From NCBI GenBank assembly GCA_905215755.1, contig CAJMRE010000004.1, positions 1 to 64,000 of the forward strand: a stretch of DNA of 64,000 nt, given 5' to 3'. Position numbers and translations under genes: made by a program. The DNA comes from an uncultured bacterium (GTDB taxonomy: Bacteria > Actinomycetota > Coriobacteriia > Coriobacteriales > Coriobacteriaceae). Positions 46,661-56,456 of the stretch are shown in pieces. How positions within the stretch are numbered: position 1 is the stretch's first letter; the number at the start of each line of letters is the position of its first letter. Under the pieces are notes generated by a model, which was given only the letters and a program-made list of their open reading frames with translations, searched no databases and had not been told where the DNA came from.

Positions 46661-46797
46661 AGGGATGTCCAAATTTTGAGCTTTGCTCAAAATTTATCCG
46701 GTCGGCTTACGCCGACCGCGCTGCGCTAAAAACGCGCCACTGGCGCGTTTTCTTTACGCTTTGCGCCCTGGCGGGTTCGAATCCCTCCTCCTCCGCC
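46661..46797. repeat. tRNA-Ser-linked array of three hairpins
   Basis: The left end AGGAGGGAT resembles the complement of a tRNA-Ser 3' end. Three perfect hairpins follow: 46671-46695 (11 bp, TTT loop), 46699-46718 (CGGTCGGC/GCCGACCG, TTAC loop) and 46729-46751 (AAAACGCGCC/GGCGCGTTTT, ACT loop). The right end (46772-46797) is GGGTTCGAATCCCTCC plus the acceptor, matching the last 25 nt of tRNA-Ser(CGA) but on the opposite strand. No coding frame. The order of parts matches 9154-9290 beside tRNA-Gly. Confidence 0.78.
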
Positions 46798-46823
46798 GTA
46801 TTTGCTTGTAAGGGACTTAAAAG

Positions 46824-46849
46824 AAAAAAGCCCCCGATCTGGGAGCTTT
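46824..46849 (-). terminator. Terminator of tRNA-Ser (CGA)
   Basis: A 9-bp stem AAAGCTCCC/GGGGGCTTT with continuing T residues on the minus strand, 12 nt after the tRNA-Ser CCA. Confidence 0.8.
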
Positions 46850-46860
46850 CTCAACCAAAA

Positions 46861-46951
46861 TGGCGGAGGAGGAGGGATTCGAACCCTCGTGACCTTATAC
46901 AGGCCAAACGGTTTTCGAGACCGCCGCATTCAACCACTCTGCCACCCCTCC
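46861..46951 (-). tRNA. tRNA-Ser (CGA)
   Basis: A 91-nt class II tRNA: acceptor GGAGGGG, long variable arm (GGCCTGTATAAGGTCAC region), anticodon loop CTCGAAA (CGA, serine), T-loop TTCGAAT, encoded CCA. It lies 48 nt downstream of tRNA-Ser (GGA) on the minus strand. Confidence 0.96.
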
Positions 46952-46960
46952 GCGTGGGGT

Positions 46961-46991
46961 AAAAACAAAGCAGGCTCGAAGGCCTGCTTTG
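46961..46991 (-). terminator. Terminator or attenuator between the two tRNA-Ser genes
   Basis: A 10-bp stem CAAAGCAGGC/GCCTGCTTTG followed on the minus strand by TTTTT, 8 nt after tRNA-Ser (GGA). If it terminates fully, tRNA-Ser (CGA) needs its own promoter. Confidence 0.8.
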
Positions 46992-46999
46992 GAATTAAC

Positions 47000-47090
47000 T
47001 GGCGGAGAGTCAGGGATTTGAACCCTGGAGACGCTTTTGACGCCTACACGATTTCCAATCGTGCTCCTTCGGCCACTCGGACAACTCTCC
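47000..47090 (-). tRNA. tRNA-Ser (GGA)
   Basis: A 91-nt class II tRNA: acceptor GGAGAGT, anticodon loop TTGGAAA (GGA, serine), long variable arm, T-loop TTCAAAT and encoded CCA. It is the first of two tandem tRNA-Ser genes on the minus strand. Confidence 0.96.
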
Positions 47091-47106
47091 GTTAAATGCG
47101 AAAGTC

Positions 47107-47134
47107 AGTATACACGAGGAATCGCAAAGTGCAA
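47107..47134 (-). promoter_or_regulatory. Promoter of tRNA-Ser (GGA)
   Basis: On the minus strand TTGCAC (47134-47129) and TATACT (47112-47107) with a 16-bp spacer, about 17 nt before the tRNA 5' end. Confidence 0.65.
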
Positions 47135-47539
47135 ACAGAAAAGTTGGCATTTTTTAAAACGCTTGGCCGTGCTTGGTGCTGCAGTGGGGCTTGAGGTCCC
47201 AAAAAACGGCTTCCGACCAGCGTGGTTGATCAACTCAATTGTTCAAATGGGGTATTCATAAGCGACTTGGCAATGAATTTAAAAATCTTTGGGTGGTGCT
47301 GTGGGCCACTGGTATGCATTTTGCGACCACATCCTTGTGCCCGTTGACCTGCGGCTTGGCTCAGCTTGTCCCCACGGCACCGTATCTTGTCCACAGATCC
47401 GTCAAGCTTTTGGTCAGCATTTGGTTGGAATGCGCATGAAACGTGGTGTGAGTATGGACATATGTGGAGGTCATGAGGTTGTAGCTGCATATTCTTGCAG
47501 CCTAGGAGGTTGAAAGATATTATTACCAAGTCTTTTCCT
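47135..47539. other. Long leader region before rpsF, no gene seen
   Basis: About 400 nt upstream of the rpsF operon without a convincing coding frame. It contains one good DnaA-box-like word TTGTCCACA at 47387-47395. The operon promoter should be here but I could not place it with confidence. Confidence 0.4.
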
Positions 47540-47568
47540 GCTTCAGGCGCACCTTCACGACCTGAAGC
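47540..47568 (+). promoter_or_regulatory. Leader hairpin before rpsF, possible S6:S18 autoregulatory site
   Basis: An 8-bp perfect stem GCTTCAGG/CCTGAAGC with a 13-nt loop containing GCACC lies 26 nt upstream of the rpsF start. S6:S18 complexes are known to bind a conserved hairpin in rpsF leaders of many bacteria. Position fits, but I could not confirm the specific bulge motif. Confidence 0.4.
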
Positions 47569-47594
47569 CACATTTGCCCAGAGGAGGTGACAAT

Positions 47595-47888
47595 ATGAAG
47601 GCTTATGAACTGCTGTTCTTTGTTGACCCGTCGCTCGACCCCGAGACTCGTCTCGCTGTTATGAAGCGTATCGATACCACGATCGCTGAGGGCGCTGGCA
47701 AGGTCGACTCCGTTGACGAGTGGGGCAAGCGCAAGCTCGCCTACGAGATCAACGACCTCACCGATGGTGACTACACCCTCATCAACTTCCACGCAGATCC
47801 TACTCAGATCGCCGAGCTTGATCGCGTCCTGCGCATCACCGACGCTGTGGTCCGCCACATGATCGTCCGTCGCGACGACCAGGAGTAA
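47595..47888 (+). CDS. rpsF: 30S ribosomal protein S6
   Basis: 97 residues, starting MKAYELLFFVDPSLD, with the family's KLAYEINDLTDGDYTLINF core. The ATG has GAGGAGG 7 nt upstream; the longer frame from 47574 is not needed. It is first of rpsF-ssb-rpsR-rplI, the conserved order. S6 pairs with S18, encoded two genes downstream, on the 30S platform. Confidence 0.96.
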   Translation: MKAYELLFFVDPSLDPETRLAVMKRIDTTIAEGAGKVDSVDEWGKRKLAYEINDLTDGDYTLINFHADPTQIAELDRVLRITDAVVRHMIVRRDDQE

Positions 47889-47936
47889 GACTGTCGTTTT
47901 GGACTGGGCTTGTGCCCCAAGAGGAAGTAGTGAGTT

Positions 47937-48389
47937 ATGAGCATCAATCGAGTGAACATCACCGGTAACCTCACCCGCGATCCCGAGCTGCGCGCCACAG
48001 CCGGCGGAACCCAGGTTCTGTCCTTTGGCGTCGCCGTGAACGATCGTCGCCGCAACGCGCAGACTGGCGAGTGGGAGGACTATCCCAACTTTGTCGACTG
48101 CACCATGTTCGGCACCCGCGCCGAGGCCGTGAGCCGTTTCCTGGCAAAGGGAAACAAGGTCGCGATCGAGGGCAAGCTGCGCTACAGCTCTTGGGAGCGC
48201 GACGGCCAGCGCCGGAGCAAGCTTGAGGTCATCGTCGATGAGATCGAGTTTATGAGCTCCCGTGGTGGCCAGGGTGGCTACGACCAGGGCGGTTACGCCC
48301 CCGCAGCTTCCGCGCCCGCAGCACGTCCTGCCGCGCCGGTGGCTACGCCGCCCGCGGTCGACGTCTACGATGAGGACATCCCGTTCTAA
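47937..48389 (+). CDS. ssb: Single-stranded DNA-binding protein
   Basis: 150 residues: N-terminal OB-fold (about 1-108, starting MSINRVNITGNLTRDPELR, with FVDCTMFG), a Gly/Ala/Pro-rich linker and the acidic C-terminal tip DEDIPF that recruits partner proteins. It lies between rpsF and rpsR, the usual place for the main replication SSB. Confidence 0.96.
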   Translation: MSINRVNITGNLTRDPELRATAGGTQVLSFGVAVNDRRRNAQTGEWEDYPNFVDCTMFGTRAEAVSRFLAKGNKVAIEGKLRYSSWERDGQRRSKLEVIVDEIEFMSSRGGQGGYDQGGYAPAASAPAARPAAPVATPPAVDVYDEDIPF

Positions 48390-48461
48390 GGGTTGTTCAC
48401 CTATTTTTGAGTGAGAGGCGGCTTCGGTTCGCCGAAGTTGCCAAATGAAAGGTATTTTGAC

Positions 48462-48728
48462 ATGGCTAATGATTTTTCTGCACGTCAGCCGCGTCGTAAG
48501 TACTGCCAGTTCTGCAAGGAGAACACTGAGTTCATCGACTATAAGGACACTCAGCTTCTCCGTAAGTACATGACCGACCGTGGCAAGATCAAGCCCCGTC
48601 GCGTCACTGGCGCTTGCACGCAGCATCAGCATGACATCGCCAACGCCATCAAGCGCGCCCGCGAGATGGCTCTCCTGCCGTACACCGTCCCCGTGGTTTC
48701 CTCTCGTGGCAACCGCGACCGCGGCTAA
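48462..48728 (+). CDS. rpsR: 30S ribosomal protein S18
   Basis: 88 residues with KYCQFCKEN near the N-terminus, [26 protein letters not shown] and a basic C-terminus. A CxxC pair is present (CQFC), and a further Cys (GACTQHQH), so it could bind zinc, as the C+ forms of S18 do. ATG 48462 with AAAGG 9 nt upstream; the longer in-frame start is rejected because it precedes the family N-terminus. Confidence 0.95.
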   Translation: MANDFSARQPRRKYCQFCKENTEFIDYKDTQLLRKYMTDRGKIKPRRVTGACTQHQHDIANAIKRAREMALLPYTVPVVSSRGNRDRG

Positions 48729-48743
48729 GAAGGGAGACGCATC

Positions 48744-49283
48744 ATGAAGGTTATTCTTCTCGATGAGATCAAGGGCAAGGGCGGCGAGGGTGACGTCGTA
48801 GAGGTCGCTCAGGGTTACGCTGAGAACTTCCTGTTCCCCAAGAAGCTCGCTGTTGCCGCCACCAAGGGCAACCTCAAGCAGCTTGACGAGCGTCGCAACA
48901 ACATCGCCAAGCGCGAGGCCGTCCGTCTGGCTACCGCCAACGAGACCAAGGCTGCCTTCGAGGGCAAGACGGTCACCGTTGACGTCAAGGTCGGCGACGA
49001 GGGCATCCTCTTTGGCTCCGTTACCGCCGCTATGATCGCTGACGCCATCAAGGGTCAGCTCGGTATGGACATCGACCGCAAGCGCGTCGAGCTCGGTAAG
49101 CCCATCAAGGTTGCCGGTGCCCACACCGTCGCTATCTCGCTGTACCGTGAGATCAAGGCCGAGGTTGTCGTTCTCGTCGGCGTTACCGCCGAGGAGCTCG
49201 CTGCCGAGGCTGAGGTTGAGGAGACCGCTGAGGTCGCCGAGGCCGAGACCGCCGAGGTCGAGACCGAGGCTGCTGCCGAGTAG
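48744..49283 (+). CDS. rplI: 50S ribosomal protein L9 with acidic tail
   Basis: 179 residues; the normal L9 is about 150. It begins MKVILLDEIKGKGGEGDVVEV with the typical GYAENFLFPKKLAVAAT loop, the long connecting helix and the C-terminal domain. It then continues with about 30 extra residues made almost only of Ala, Glu, Val and Thr (VEETAEVAEAETAEVETEAAAE). It is the last gene of the rpsF operon, followed by a terminator. Confidence 0.95.
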   Translation: MKVILLDEIKGKGGEGDVVEVAQGYAENFLFPKKLAVAATKGNLKQLDERRNNIAKREAVRLATANETKAAFEGKTVTVDVKVGDEGILFGSVTAAMIADAIKGQLGMDIDRKRVELGKPIKVAGAHTVAISLYREIKAEVVVLVGVTAEELAAEAEVEETAEVAEAETAEVETEAAAE

Positions 49284-49315
49284 CATTTGCTGCAACGCAG
49301 CAATCTTGTTCTAAG

Positions 49316-49352
49316 AAGGGCGCTCTGGGAGACCAGGGCGCCCTTTTGTTTT
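49316..49352 (+). terminator. Terminator of the rpsF-ssb-rpsR-rplI operon
   Basis: Stem AAGGGCGC..CTGG/CCAG..GCGCCCTT followed by TTTTGTTTTT. A smaller hairpin TTGCTGC/GCAGCAA (49287-49303) precedes it. Confidence 0.88.
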
Positions 49353-49505
49353 TGCGCCGGGTGAGTTCATAGCAGTCATTGAGATGCGGTCCCGTGCATA
49401 GGACCGTTTATCCGTTTGGTTCGGTGATGATTGCCAAGGCGCGGCTCGATTTATAGCCGTGGCTGATACTATGGATGCTCGCAAGCGATATGAATGAGGA
49501 TGCTC

Positions 49506-50897
49506 ATGGCATATGACGATAGGGAGACGGGGCTGACGGTCGAGGACCGCGGCTCAAAGTTGGGTCTTCCCCAAAACCAAGATGCAGAGGCCAATGTACT
49601 GGCCGCTATGCTGCTATCGCCCGAGGTGGTCGAAGAGGCCCAGGTCGAGCTGCAGCCCGATGACTTCTACCGGCCCATTCATAAGACCATCTATACCGCG
49701 ATGGTCGATATGTACAACAGCCGCATTCCCATCGACTCCATCTCGCTGATCGATTACCTGCGAAGCATCAACAAGCTCGATGCCGTGGGCGGCGAAGCGT
49801 ACATTTTGGAGTTGATGGGTCAGACCCTGTCGCTCGTCAACTGGCAGCACCATGCCGCCATCGTTCGCCGCGATTCGATGCTGCGTGAGCTGATCGGCGC
49901 CACCAACGAGATCAACGCGCTGGCATATAACGCCCCCACCGACACCAAAGAGGTTGTCGAGCTGGCCGAGAGCAAGCTGCTCAAGGTTACGGCGCGCGAG
50001 GTCAAGTCGAGCTACAAGACGCTGACCGAGTTTATGGTCGAGGCCTATAACGAGGCCGAGGAAGTGTGCCAGGCCGGTGGTCAGGCGGCGGGCGTGCCCA
50101 CGGGCTTTCCGTCACTCGACCGCATGCTCATGGGTTTTCGCGAGGGCCAGCTCATCATCATTGGCGCCCGTCCTGCTGTAGGTAAGACGTCGTTCGCTCT
50201 GAACCTGGCGCTCAACGCTGCCGCTGCTGGTTATACCGTCGGCTTCTTCTCGCTGGAGATGTCGGGCAAGGAAATTGCTCAGCGTCTGATTTGCGCCTAC
50301 GCCATGATCTCGATCAGTGACTTCCGCATGGGCCGCATTAGCCCCGAGCAGTGGGCCAATATCAACGAGGCCACGCAGACCTTGTCCAAGCTCGATATTC
50401 TGATTGACGATACGCCCGGCACCACAGTGACCGAGATTCGCGCCAAGAGCCGCCGTATGCTCCATAACAAGGAGAAGGCAATCATCATCCTGGACTACCT
50501 GCAGCTGGTGAGTCCTCCGCCGGGACGCCGCTCCGAGAGCCGTACCGTCGAGGTTTCGGAGATGTCGCGTGGTCTTAAGATCATGGCCAAGGAGCTCAAG
50601 ATCCCGCTCATCGCGCTGTCGCAGCTCTCGCGTCAGGTCGAATCCCGTACCGGCAAGCGCCCGCAGCTTTCCGACCTTCGTGAATCGGGCTCCATCGAAC
50701 AGGACGCCGATATCGTTATGTTCTTGGACCGCTCCGCCGACGAGGCCGAGGCCTCGCGCGACGATCGACCCGACGAGGGCGTTACGCGTATCGTCGTGGC
50801 CAAGAACCGTTCGGGCCCGATCGGCGACGTCGACCTGATGTTCCTGCCGGCATCCACCAAGTTCTATGAGCTTGATGGGGCACATGCCGAGGAGTAG
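49506..50897 (+). CDS. dnaB: Replicative DNA helicase DnaB
   Basis: Hexameric helicase of the replication fork, 463 residues. The N-terminal domain (about 20-125; LPQNQDAEANVLAAML) is followed by a RecA-like C-terminal domain with Walker A GARPAVGKTSFALN, Walker B IIILDYLQL and the arginine-finger region (SDLRESGSIEQDAD). No intein interrupts it. ATG 49506 is preferred (GAGGA upstream, MAYDDRE) over the ATG at 49494. It probably needs the DciA-like protein for loading. Confidence 0.96.
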   Translation: MAYDDRETGLTVEDRGSKLGLPQNQDAEANVLAAMLLSPEVVEEAQVELQPDDFYRPIHKTIYTAMVDMYNSRIPIDSISLIDYLRSINKLDAVGGEAYILELMGQTLSLVNWQHHAAIVRRDSMLRELIGATNEINALAYNAPTDTKEVVELAESKLLKVTAREVKSSYKTLTEFMVEAYNEAEEVCQAGGQAAGVPTGFPSLDRMLMGFREGQLIIIGARPAVGKTSFALNLALNAAAAGYTVGFFSLEMSGKEIAQRLICAYAMISISDFRMGRISPEQWANINEATQTLSKLDILIDDTPGTTVTEIRAKSRRMLHNKEKAIIILDYLQLVSPPPGRRSESRTVEVSEMSRGLKIMAKELKIPLIALSQLSRQVESRTGKRPQLSDLRESGSIEQDADIVMFLDRSADEAEASRDDRPDEGVTRIVVAKNRSGPIGDVDLMFLPASTKFYELDGAHAEE

Positions 50898-50924
50898 GAC
50901 AGGCGCCCGTTGCACGGGTATACT
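50895..50924 (+). promoter_or_regulatory. Possible promoter of purA
   Basis: TAGGAC (50895-50900) and TATACT (50919-50924) with an 18-bp spacer, just past the dnaB stop and 67 nt before the purA start. The -35 is weak. Confidence 0.35.
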
Positions 50925-50981
50925 GGGAATGTTTTGTGCTTCTGCGTGCCGGCGTGGCGCGTAGACAGGCCATGAATGTAA

Positions 50982-52277
<1,296 letters not shown>

Positions 52278-52299
52278 TCGGGACTATTTGGTTATTGCG

Positions 52300-52341
52300 A
52301 TATACCCCTTTGCAGCCCGGACGGGCGGTCGAGGGGTATAT
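52300..52341 (+). terminator. Hairpin between purA and purD
   Basis: A 9-bp outer stem ATATACCCC/GGGGTATAT with a nested GCCCG/CGGGC stem. The tract after it is TTTGCTTGC, so it is either a weak terminator for purA or an attenuating or processing hairpin. Confidence 0.5.
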
Positions 52342-52395
52342 TTGCTTGCAAAGGGCTCGCGCGGAGCGGGCCGTTCATCCATAGAGGAGGCACCC

Positions 52396-53700
52396 TTGAA
52401 GGCGGACACTCAAACCATCGACATCCTGTTGTTGGGCAGCGGCGGCCGTGAGCATGCTTTGGCAGCCAAGCTCGCAGCATCACCGCGCGCCGGCAAGCTC
52501 TACATCGCGCCGGGCAACGGCGGCACCGCGAGCTGCGGCGAGAACGTTGTTCTCGACGACTGCGATCCTGCGGCCGTGGCGGCGTTTGCGCAGAGCCACG
52601 GATGCGGACTCGTGGTAATTGGCCCCGAGGCTCCGCTTGTGGCGGGCGTGGCCGACGCCGTGCGCGCGGCGGGTATTCCCTGCTTTGGCCCGGGTGCCGA
52701 GGGTGCCCAGATGGAGGGCTCCAAGCTGTTCTCCAAGCAGCTCATGGAGCGTGCGGGCATTCCGACGGCAGCCTATGGTTCGTTTACCGACGAGGCTTCG
52801 GCTCTCGCCTACGTACGCGAGCAGGGCGCCCCGCTGGTCGTGAAGGCTGACGGCCTTGCCGCCGGCAAGGGCGTTATCGTGGCGACCGAACTTGAGCAGG
52901 CCGAGGAAGCCGTGCGCGAGTGCTTTGGCGGCACCTTTGGCGATGCCGGCAACACCGTGGTCATCGAGGAGATGCTGACCGGCCCCGAGTGCTCGCTGTT
53001 GGCCTTTACCGACGGCAAGACCGTGCGCCCCATGGCCACCTCGCAGGACCACAAGCGCGCGCTCGAGGGCGACAAGGGCCCCAACACCGGCGGCATGGGC
53101 GTCTACAGCCCGGTGCCCATCGTGACTGACGAGGAGCACGCCACCATGGTGAAGGTCATGGAGCAGACCGTGGCAGAGCTCGCTGCCGAGGGCATCGACT
53201 ACCGCGGCTGCCTGTACGGCGGCTTTATGCTCACGCCTGCCGGCCCCAAGGTGCTGGAGTTCAATGCCCGTTTCGGCGACCCCGAGACGCAGGTCGTGCT
53301 CCCGCGCCTTAAGAACGACCTGGTCGAGGTTATGCTGGCTTGTGCCAACTACGAGCTCGATCAGATTGAACTCGACTGGCGTGACGAGTGGGCCGTGGCC
53401 GTTGTCCTGACGAGCGCGGGCTACCCCGGCAGCTACGAGAAAGGCAAGGTCATCACCGGTATCGCCGATGCCGAGGCCATGGAGAACGTGACCGTGTACC
53501 ACGCGGGCACTGCCGTGGTGGACGGCCAGCTCGTGACCAATGGTGGCCGCGTGCTTGCCGTGACCGCTCTGGGCGACACGTTCGAGAACGCTCGCAACCT
53601 TGCCTACGAGGCCTGCGAGAAGATTGATTTTGAGGGCAAGACCCTGCGTCACGACATCGGCCTGCGCGCGCTGCGCGGCCGCGACGCCTGGGATGCCTAA
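52396..53700 (+). CDS. purD: Phosphoribosylamine--glycine ligase
   Basis: GAR synthetase of purine synthesis, 434 residues with an ATP-grasp fold. [16 protein letters not shown] near the N-terminus, [26 protein letters not shown] and [13 protein letters not shown] are the family motifs. The frame is open for 56 codons further upstream, but TTG 52396 has GAGGAGG 6 nt before it and gives the normal N-terminus. It lies 12 nt before the Nudix hydrolase gene. Confidence 0.95.
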   Translation: MKADTQTIDILLLGSGGREHALAAKLAASPRAGKLYIAPGNGGTASCGENVVLDDCDPAAVAAFAQSHGCGLVVIGPEAPLVAGVADAVRAAGIPCFGPGAEGAQMEGSKLFSKQLMERAGIPTAAYGSFTDEASALAYVREQGAPLVVKADGLAAGKGVIVATELEQAEEAVRECFGGTFGDAGNTVVIEEMLTGPECSLLAFTDGKTVRPMATSQDHKRALEGDKGPNTGGMGVYSPVPIVTDEEHATMVKVMEQTVAELAAEGIDYRGCLYGGFMLTPAGPKVLEFNARFGDPETQVVLPRLKNDLVEVMLACANYELDQIELDWRDEWAVAVVLTSAGYPGSYEKGKVITGIADAEAMENVTVYHAGTAVVDGQLVTNGGRVLAVTALGDTFENARNLAYEACEKIDFEGKTLRHDIGLRALRGRDAWDA

Positions 53701-53712
53701 AATCCGAGAGGA

Positions 53713-54417
53713 ATGAGACGGATGGACGAGAAGAACGAAGAGCTCGTGGACGCGCAGATCGTCGAAGAGGACAGCCGCATGTATGGGCACGCCGAGGGCG
53801 AGCCTGGTGGCGAGGTCGCTGACGAGCCGGCGCTGGTGCTGGGCGACGACGACCCGCACGATGTCGAGCTGCACGAGAAGATTCTTTCGGAGGAGTGCGC
53901 CTGGAAGGGCAAGATCCTTGACGTCCACCGTCTTGAGGTTGAGCTGCCCAACGGTCACCGCAGCGCCCGCGATATCGTTCGCCATCCAGGTGCGGCGGCC
54001 GTTGTGGCACTGACCGAGAGCGGCAAGATCGTACTGGTGCGTCAGTACCGCACCGCCATCGACCGCGTGACGGTCGAGATTCCCGCCGGTAAGCTCGATC
54101 CAGGCGAGGACCCGCTCGATTGCGCCAAGCGCGAACTGCATGAGGAGACGGGCTTTAGGGCTGGTCGTATTCGCTTTTTGACGTCGATTGTCACGTCCTG
54201 CGGTTTTTGCGATGAGATCATCCACATTTACTTGGCTACCAAGCTCGAGTTTGATGCGCCCAACCCCGATGATGACGAGTTTGTCAACGTGGACCTGGTG
54301 CCGCTGCACGAGCTGATCGACGCCGTGCTCGACGGCAAGATCGAAGACGCCAAGACCGTCGTGGGCGCCTTGGCCTGCGACAGCATCGCGCACCGCCTTG
54401 GGGGCACGGAGCTCTAG
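53713..54417 (+). CDS. Nudix hydrolase (ADP-ribose pyrophosphatase type)
   Basis: 234 residues. The Nudix box GKLDPGEDPLDCAKRELHEETGF is complete (G..E..RE.HEE.G). The fold is preceded by VRQYRTAIDRVTVEIPAG, characteristic of ADP-ribose pyrophosphatases. The N-terminal ~60 residues are extra and acidic. It lies directly downstream of purD, so the two are probably co-transcribed. The start is uncertain between the ATG at 53713 and that at 53722. ADP-sugars are the likely substrates, but specificity cannot be read with certainty. Confidence 0.87.
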   Translation: MRRMDEKNEELVDAQIVEEDSRMYGHAEGEPGGEVADEPALVLGDDDPHDVELHEKILSEECAWKGKILDVHRLEVELPNGHRSARDIVRHPGAAAVVALTESGKIVLVRQYRTAIDRVTVEIPAGKLDPGEDPLDCAKRELHEETGFRAGRIRFLTSIVTSCGFCDEIIHIYLATKLEFDAPNPDDDEFVNVDLVPLHELIDAVLDGKIEDAKTVVGALACDSIAHRLGGTEL

Positions 54418-54445
54418 GTTACGCGGTTTTACCAAACCGCGTAAC
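54418..54445. repeat. Perfect 12-bp hairpin after the Nudix gene
   Basis: GTTACGCGGTTT and its complement with a 4-nt loop start immediately after the TAG stop codon. There is no T-run, so it may be a transcript stabiliser or a structured repeat rather than a terminator. Confidence 0.6.
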
Positions 54446-54458
54446 GAGTCGACGCTGC

Positions 54459-54556
54459 AAACGCCCCTAAGCGGCAATCTGCCTTTCAATCGTCGCTCGC
54501 GTACCGAAGTACGCGTCGCTCCTCTTTCAAGGCACCTTGCTCGCTTAGGGACGTTT
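54459..54556. repeat. Imperfect long inverted repeat before the ABC exporter
   Basis: Outer arms AAACGCCCCTAAGC (54459-54472) and GCTTAGGGACGTTT (54543-54556) match except for one base, and the centre is a 7-bp hairpin CGCGTAC-cgaa-GTACGCG (54498-54515). The word GTCGCTC occurs on both sides of the centre and also in the loops of the inverted repeats near carB. No coding frame. Confidence 0.55.
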
Positions 54557-54664
54557 TCGCTGACGTTGCTAGAACATCGGCGTTATGTTTGTTGGGACGC
54601 TTTGTTTTCAGCCCGACCGGCTCAACCGGATTTATCACGCTATTTATTTCTCTTCGAGGACTGC

Positions 54665-56437
54665 ATGTTTAAGAGGTTTCTTTCGTATTACAAGCCCCAG
54701 ATGGGGCTTTTTGTTGCTGATACTGTTTGTGCTCTGGTGCTTGCCGCCATTGACCTGGCGTTCCCCATTATCCTGCGCAATTTGACCGGTGGGCTATTTA
54801 CTCAGGGTCAGGCTGCCATTATGCAGGCGCTCGGCATGATCGCGGTGGGCTTGGTGCTGATGTATACCGTCCGCTGCGCCTGCCGCTACTTTGTGAGCTA
54901 TTGGGGTCACGTGATGGGCGCGCGCATGGAGTCCAAAATGCGCGAGGACCTGTTCGACCAGTATGAGCGCTTTAGCTTTGCGTACTTCGACCGCAACAGC
55001 TCGGGCGACATGATGAGCCGCGTGGTCAACGACCTGTTCGATATCTGCGAGGCGGCGCATCACGTACCCGAGTGGATCATCATCTGCGGTATCGAGATTA
55101 TCGGCTCGTTTGTGATCCTCTTTACCATCGCTCCGGTGCTGGCGCTTGCCATGGCCGTGGTGACGGCGGCGTTTGCGGTCGTCATGTTTTGGCAGAACAT
55201 GCGCATGCGCGAGGTCTTTAGCGACAACCGCAAGAAGATCAGCGGCATTAATGCACAGCTGCAGGATTCTCTGGCGGGCATGCGCGTGGTCAAGAGCTTT
55301 GCCAACGAGGAGACCGAGCGTGCCAAGTTCCGTGCCTCTAACGACCGCTACCTTTTGTCCAAGGAGAACATGTATCACGCCATGGGCGTCTATACCGCGA
55401 CGTATGGCCTGCTCTCGGGTGTGCTCTATGTGATCGTAGTGCTGCTGGGCGGATGGCTGGTCGCCCAGGGACAGCTACAGGCGGTCGATATGGCGACCTT
55501 TGCACTCTATATTTCGCTGTTCTGCACGCCGCTCGAGACGCTCGTCAATTCGGCCGAAACGTATCAGAAGGCTATCGCCGGCTTTAAACGTATGGACGAG
55601 GTGCTCTCGACCGCGCCGGATATCCAGGACAAGCCGGGCGCTACGGATCTGCAGGTGACTGCCGGCGCCGTGGAGTATCACGACGTGTGCTTTAACTACG
55701 AGGATGTCGAGCTGGGCGAGGGCTATGCCGACGAGCGTCCCGTTATCGACCATATGAATCTGTCCATCAAGCCCGGGCAGACCATCGCGCTGGTTGGCCC
55801 TTCGGGCGGTGGCAAGTCCACGACCTGTTCGCTGCTGCCGCGCTTTTATGACGTGGCTGCCGGATCCATTAGCATCGACGGCCAGGACGTGCGCGATGTG
55901 ACGCAGCAGAGCCTGCGCCGCGCCATCGGCCTGGTGCAGCAGGATGTCTATCTATTTGACGGTACGATTGGCGAGAACATCGCCTACGGCAAGCCGGGCG
56001 CCACGGCAGAAGAGATCGCCGAGGCCGCCCGTCGCGCCAACATCGATGCCTTTATCGAGTCGCTTCCGCAGGGCTACGACACCGTGGTGGGCGAGCGCGG
56101 CAGCCGTCTTTCGGGCGGACAGAAGCAGCGCGTTGCCATCGCGCGCGTGTTTCTCAAGAACCCCAAGATCCTGATTTTGGACGAGGCGACGAGTGCTTTG
56201 GATAACGAGAGCGAGGAGGCGGTGCAGGAGTCACTCGAAGAGCTGGCACGCGGCCGCACCACGATTATCATCGCCCACCGTCTTTCGACCATTAAGCATG
56301 CCGATGAGATTGCGACCGTTGAGCATGGTCGCGTTGTGGAGCGTGGCACGCACGAGGAGCTTCTCGCCCGTGGCGGCACCTATGCCCGTTACTATCGAAT
56401 GCAGTTCGAAGGTGCGCGTGCGCACGAGCTCGACTGA
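54665..56437 (+). CDS. ABC exporter, fused permease-ATPase
   Basis: 590 residues. The six-helix export-type membrane domain (about 1-305) starts MFKRFLSYYKPQMGLFVADT. The nucleotide-binding domain (about 350-585) has Walker A GPSGGGKST, signature RLSGGQKQR, Walker B ILILDEATSALD and the switch His in IIIAHRLSTI. It works as a homodimer or with a partner not seen nearby. The start is the ATG at 54665 (GAGGA upstream); the longer frame is a false extension. Such MsbA/lipid-A-like exporters carry lipids, peptides or drugs, and the substrate is unknown. Confidence 0.93.
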   Translation: MFKRFLSYYKPQMGLFVADTVCALVLAAIDLAFPIILRNLTGGLFTQGQAAIMQALGMIAVGLVLMYTVRCACRYFVSYWGHVMGARMESKMREDLFDQYERFSFAYFDRNSSGDMMSRVVNDLFDICEAAHHVPEWIIICGIEIIGSFVILFTIAPVLALAMAVVTAAFAVVMFWQNMRMREVFSDNRKKISGINAQLQDSLAGMRVVKSFANEETERAKFRASNDRYLLSKENMYHAMGVYTATYGLLSGVLYVIVVLLGGWLVAQGQLQAVDMATFALYISLFCTPLETLVNSAETYQKAIAGFKRMDEVLSTAPDIQDKPGATDLQVTAGAVEYHDVCFNYEDVELGEGYADERPVIDHMNLSIKPGQTIALVGPSGGGKSTTCSLLPRFYDVAAGSISIDGQDVRDVTQQSLRRAIGLVQQDVYLFDGTIGENIAYGKPGATAEEIAEAARRANIDAFIESLPQGYDTVVGERGSRLSGGQKQRVAIARVFLKNPKILILDEATSALDNESEEAVQESLEELARGRTTIIIAHRLSTIKHADEIATVEHGRVVERGTHEELLARGGTYARYYRMQFEGARAHELD

Positions 56438-56456
56438 TTGATATGACAGGAAGTTT

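Noticed and set aside
47387..47395. TTGTCCACA as a second replication-origin signal before rpsF
   Set aside because: Single DnaA-box-like word without clustering, AT-rich tract or trios; chance or a local DnaA site.
52480..54489. 669-codon minus-strand frame opposite purD and the Nudix gene
   Set aside because: Shadow frame spanning two real plus-strand genes.
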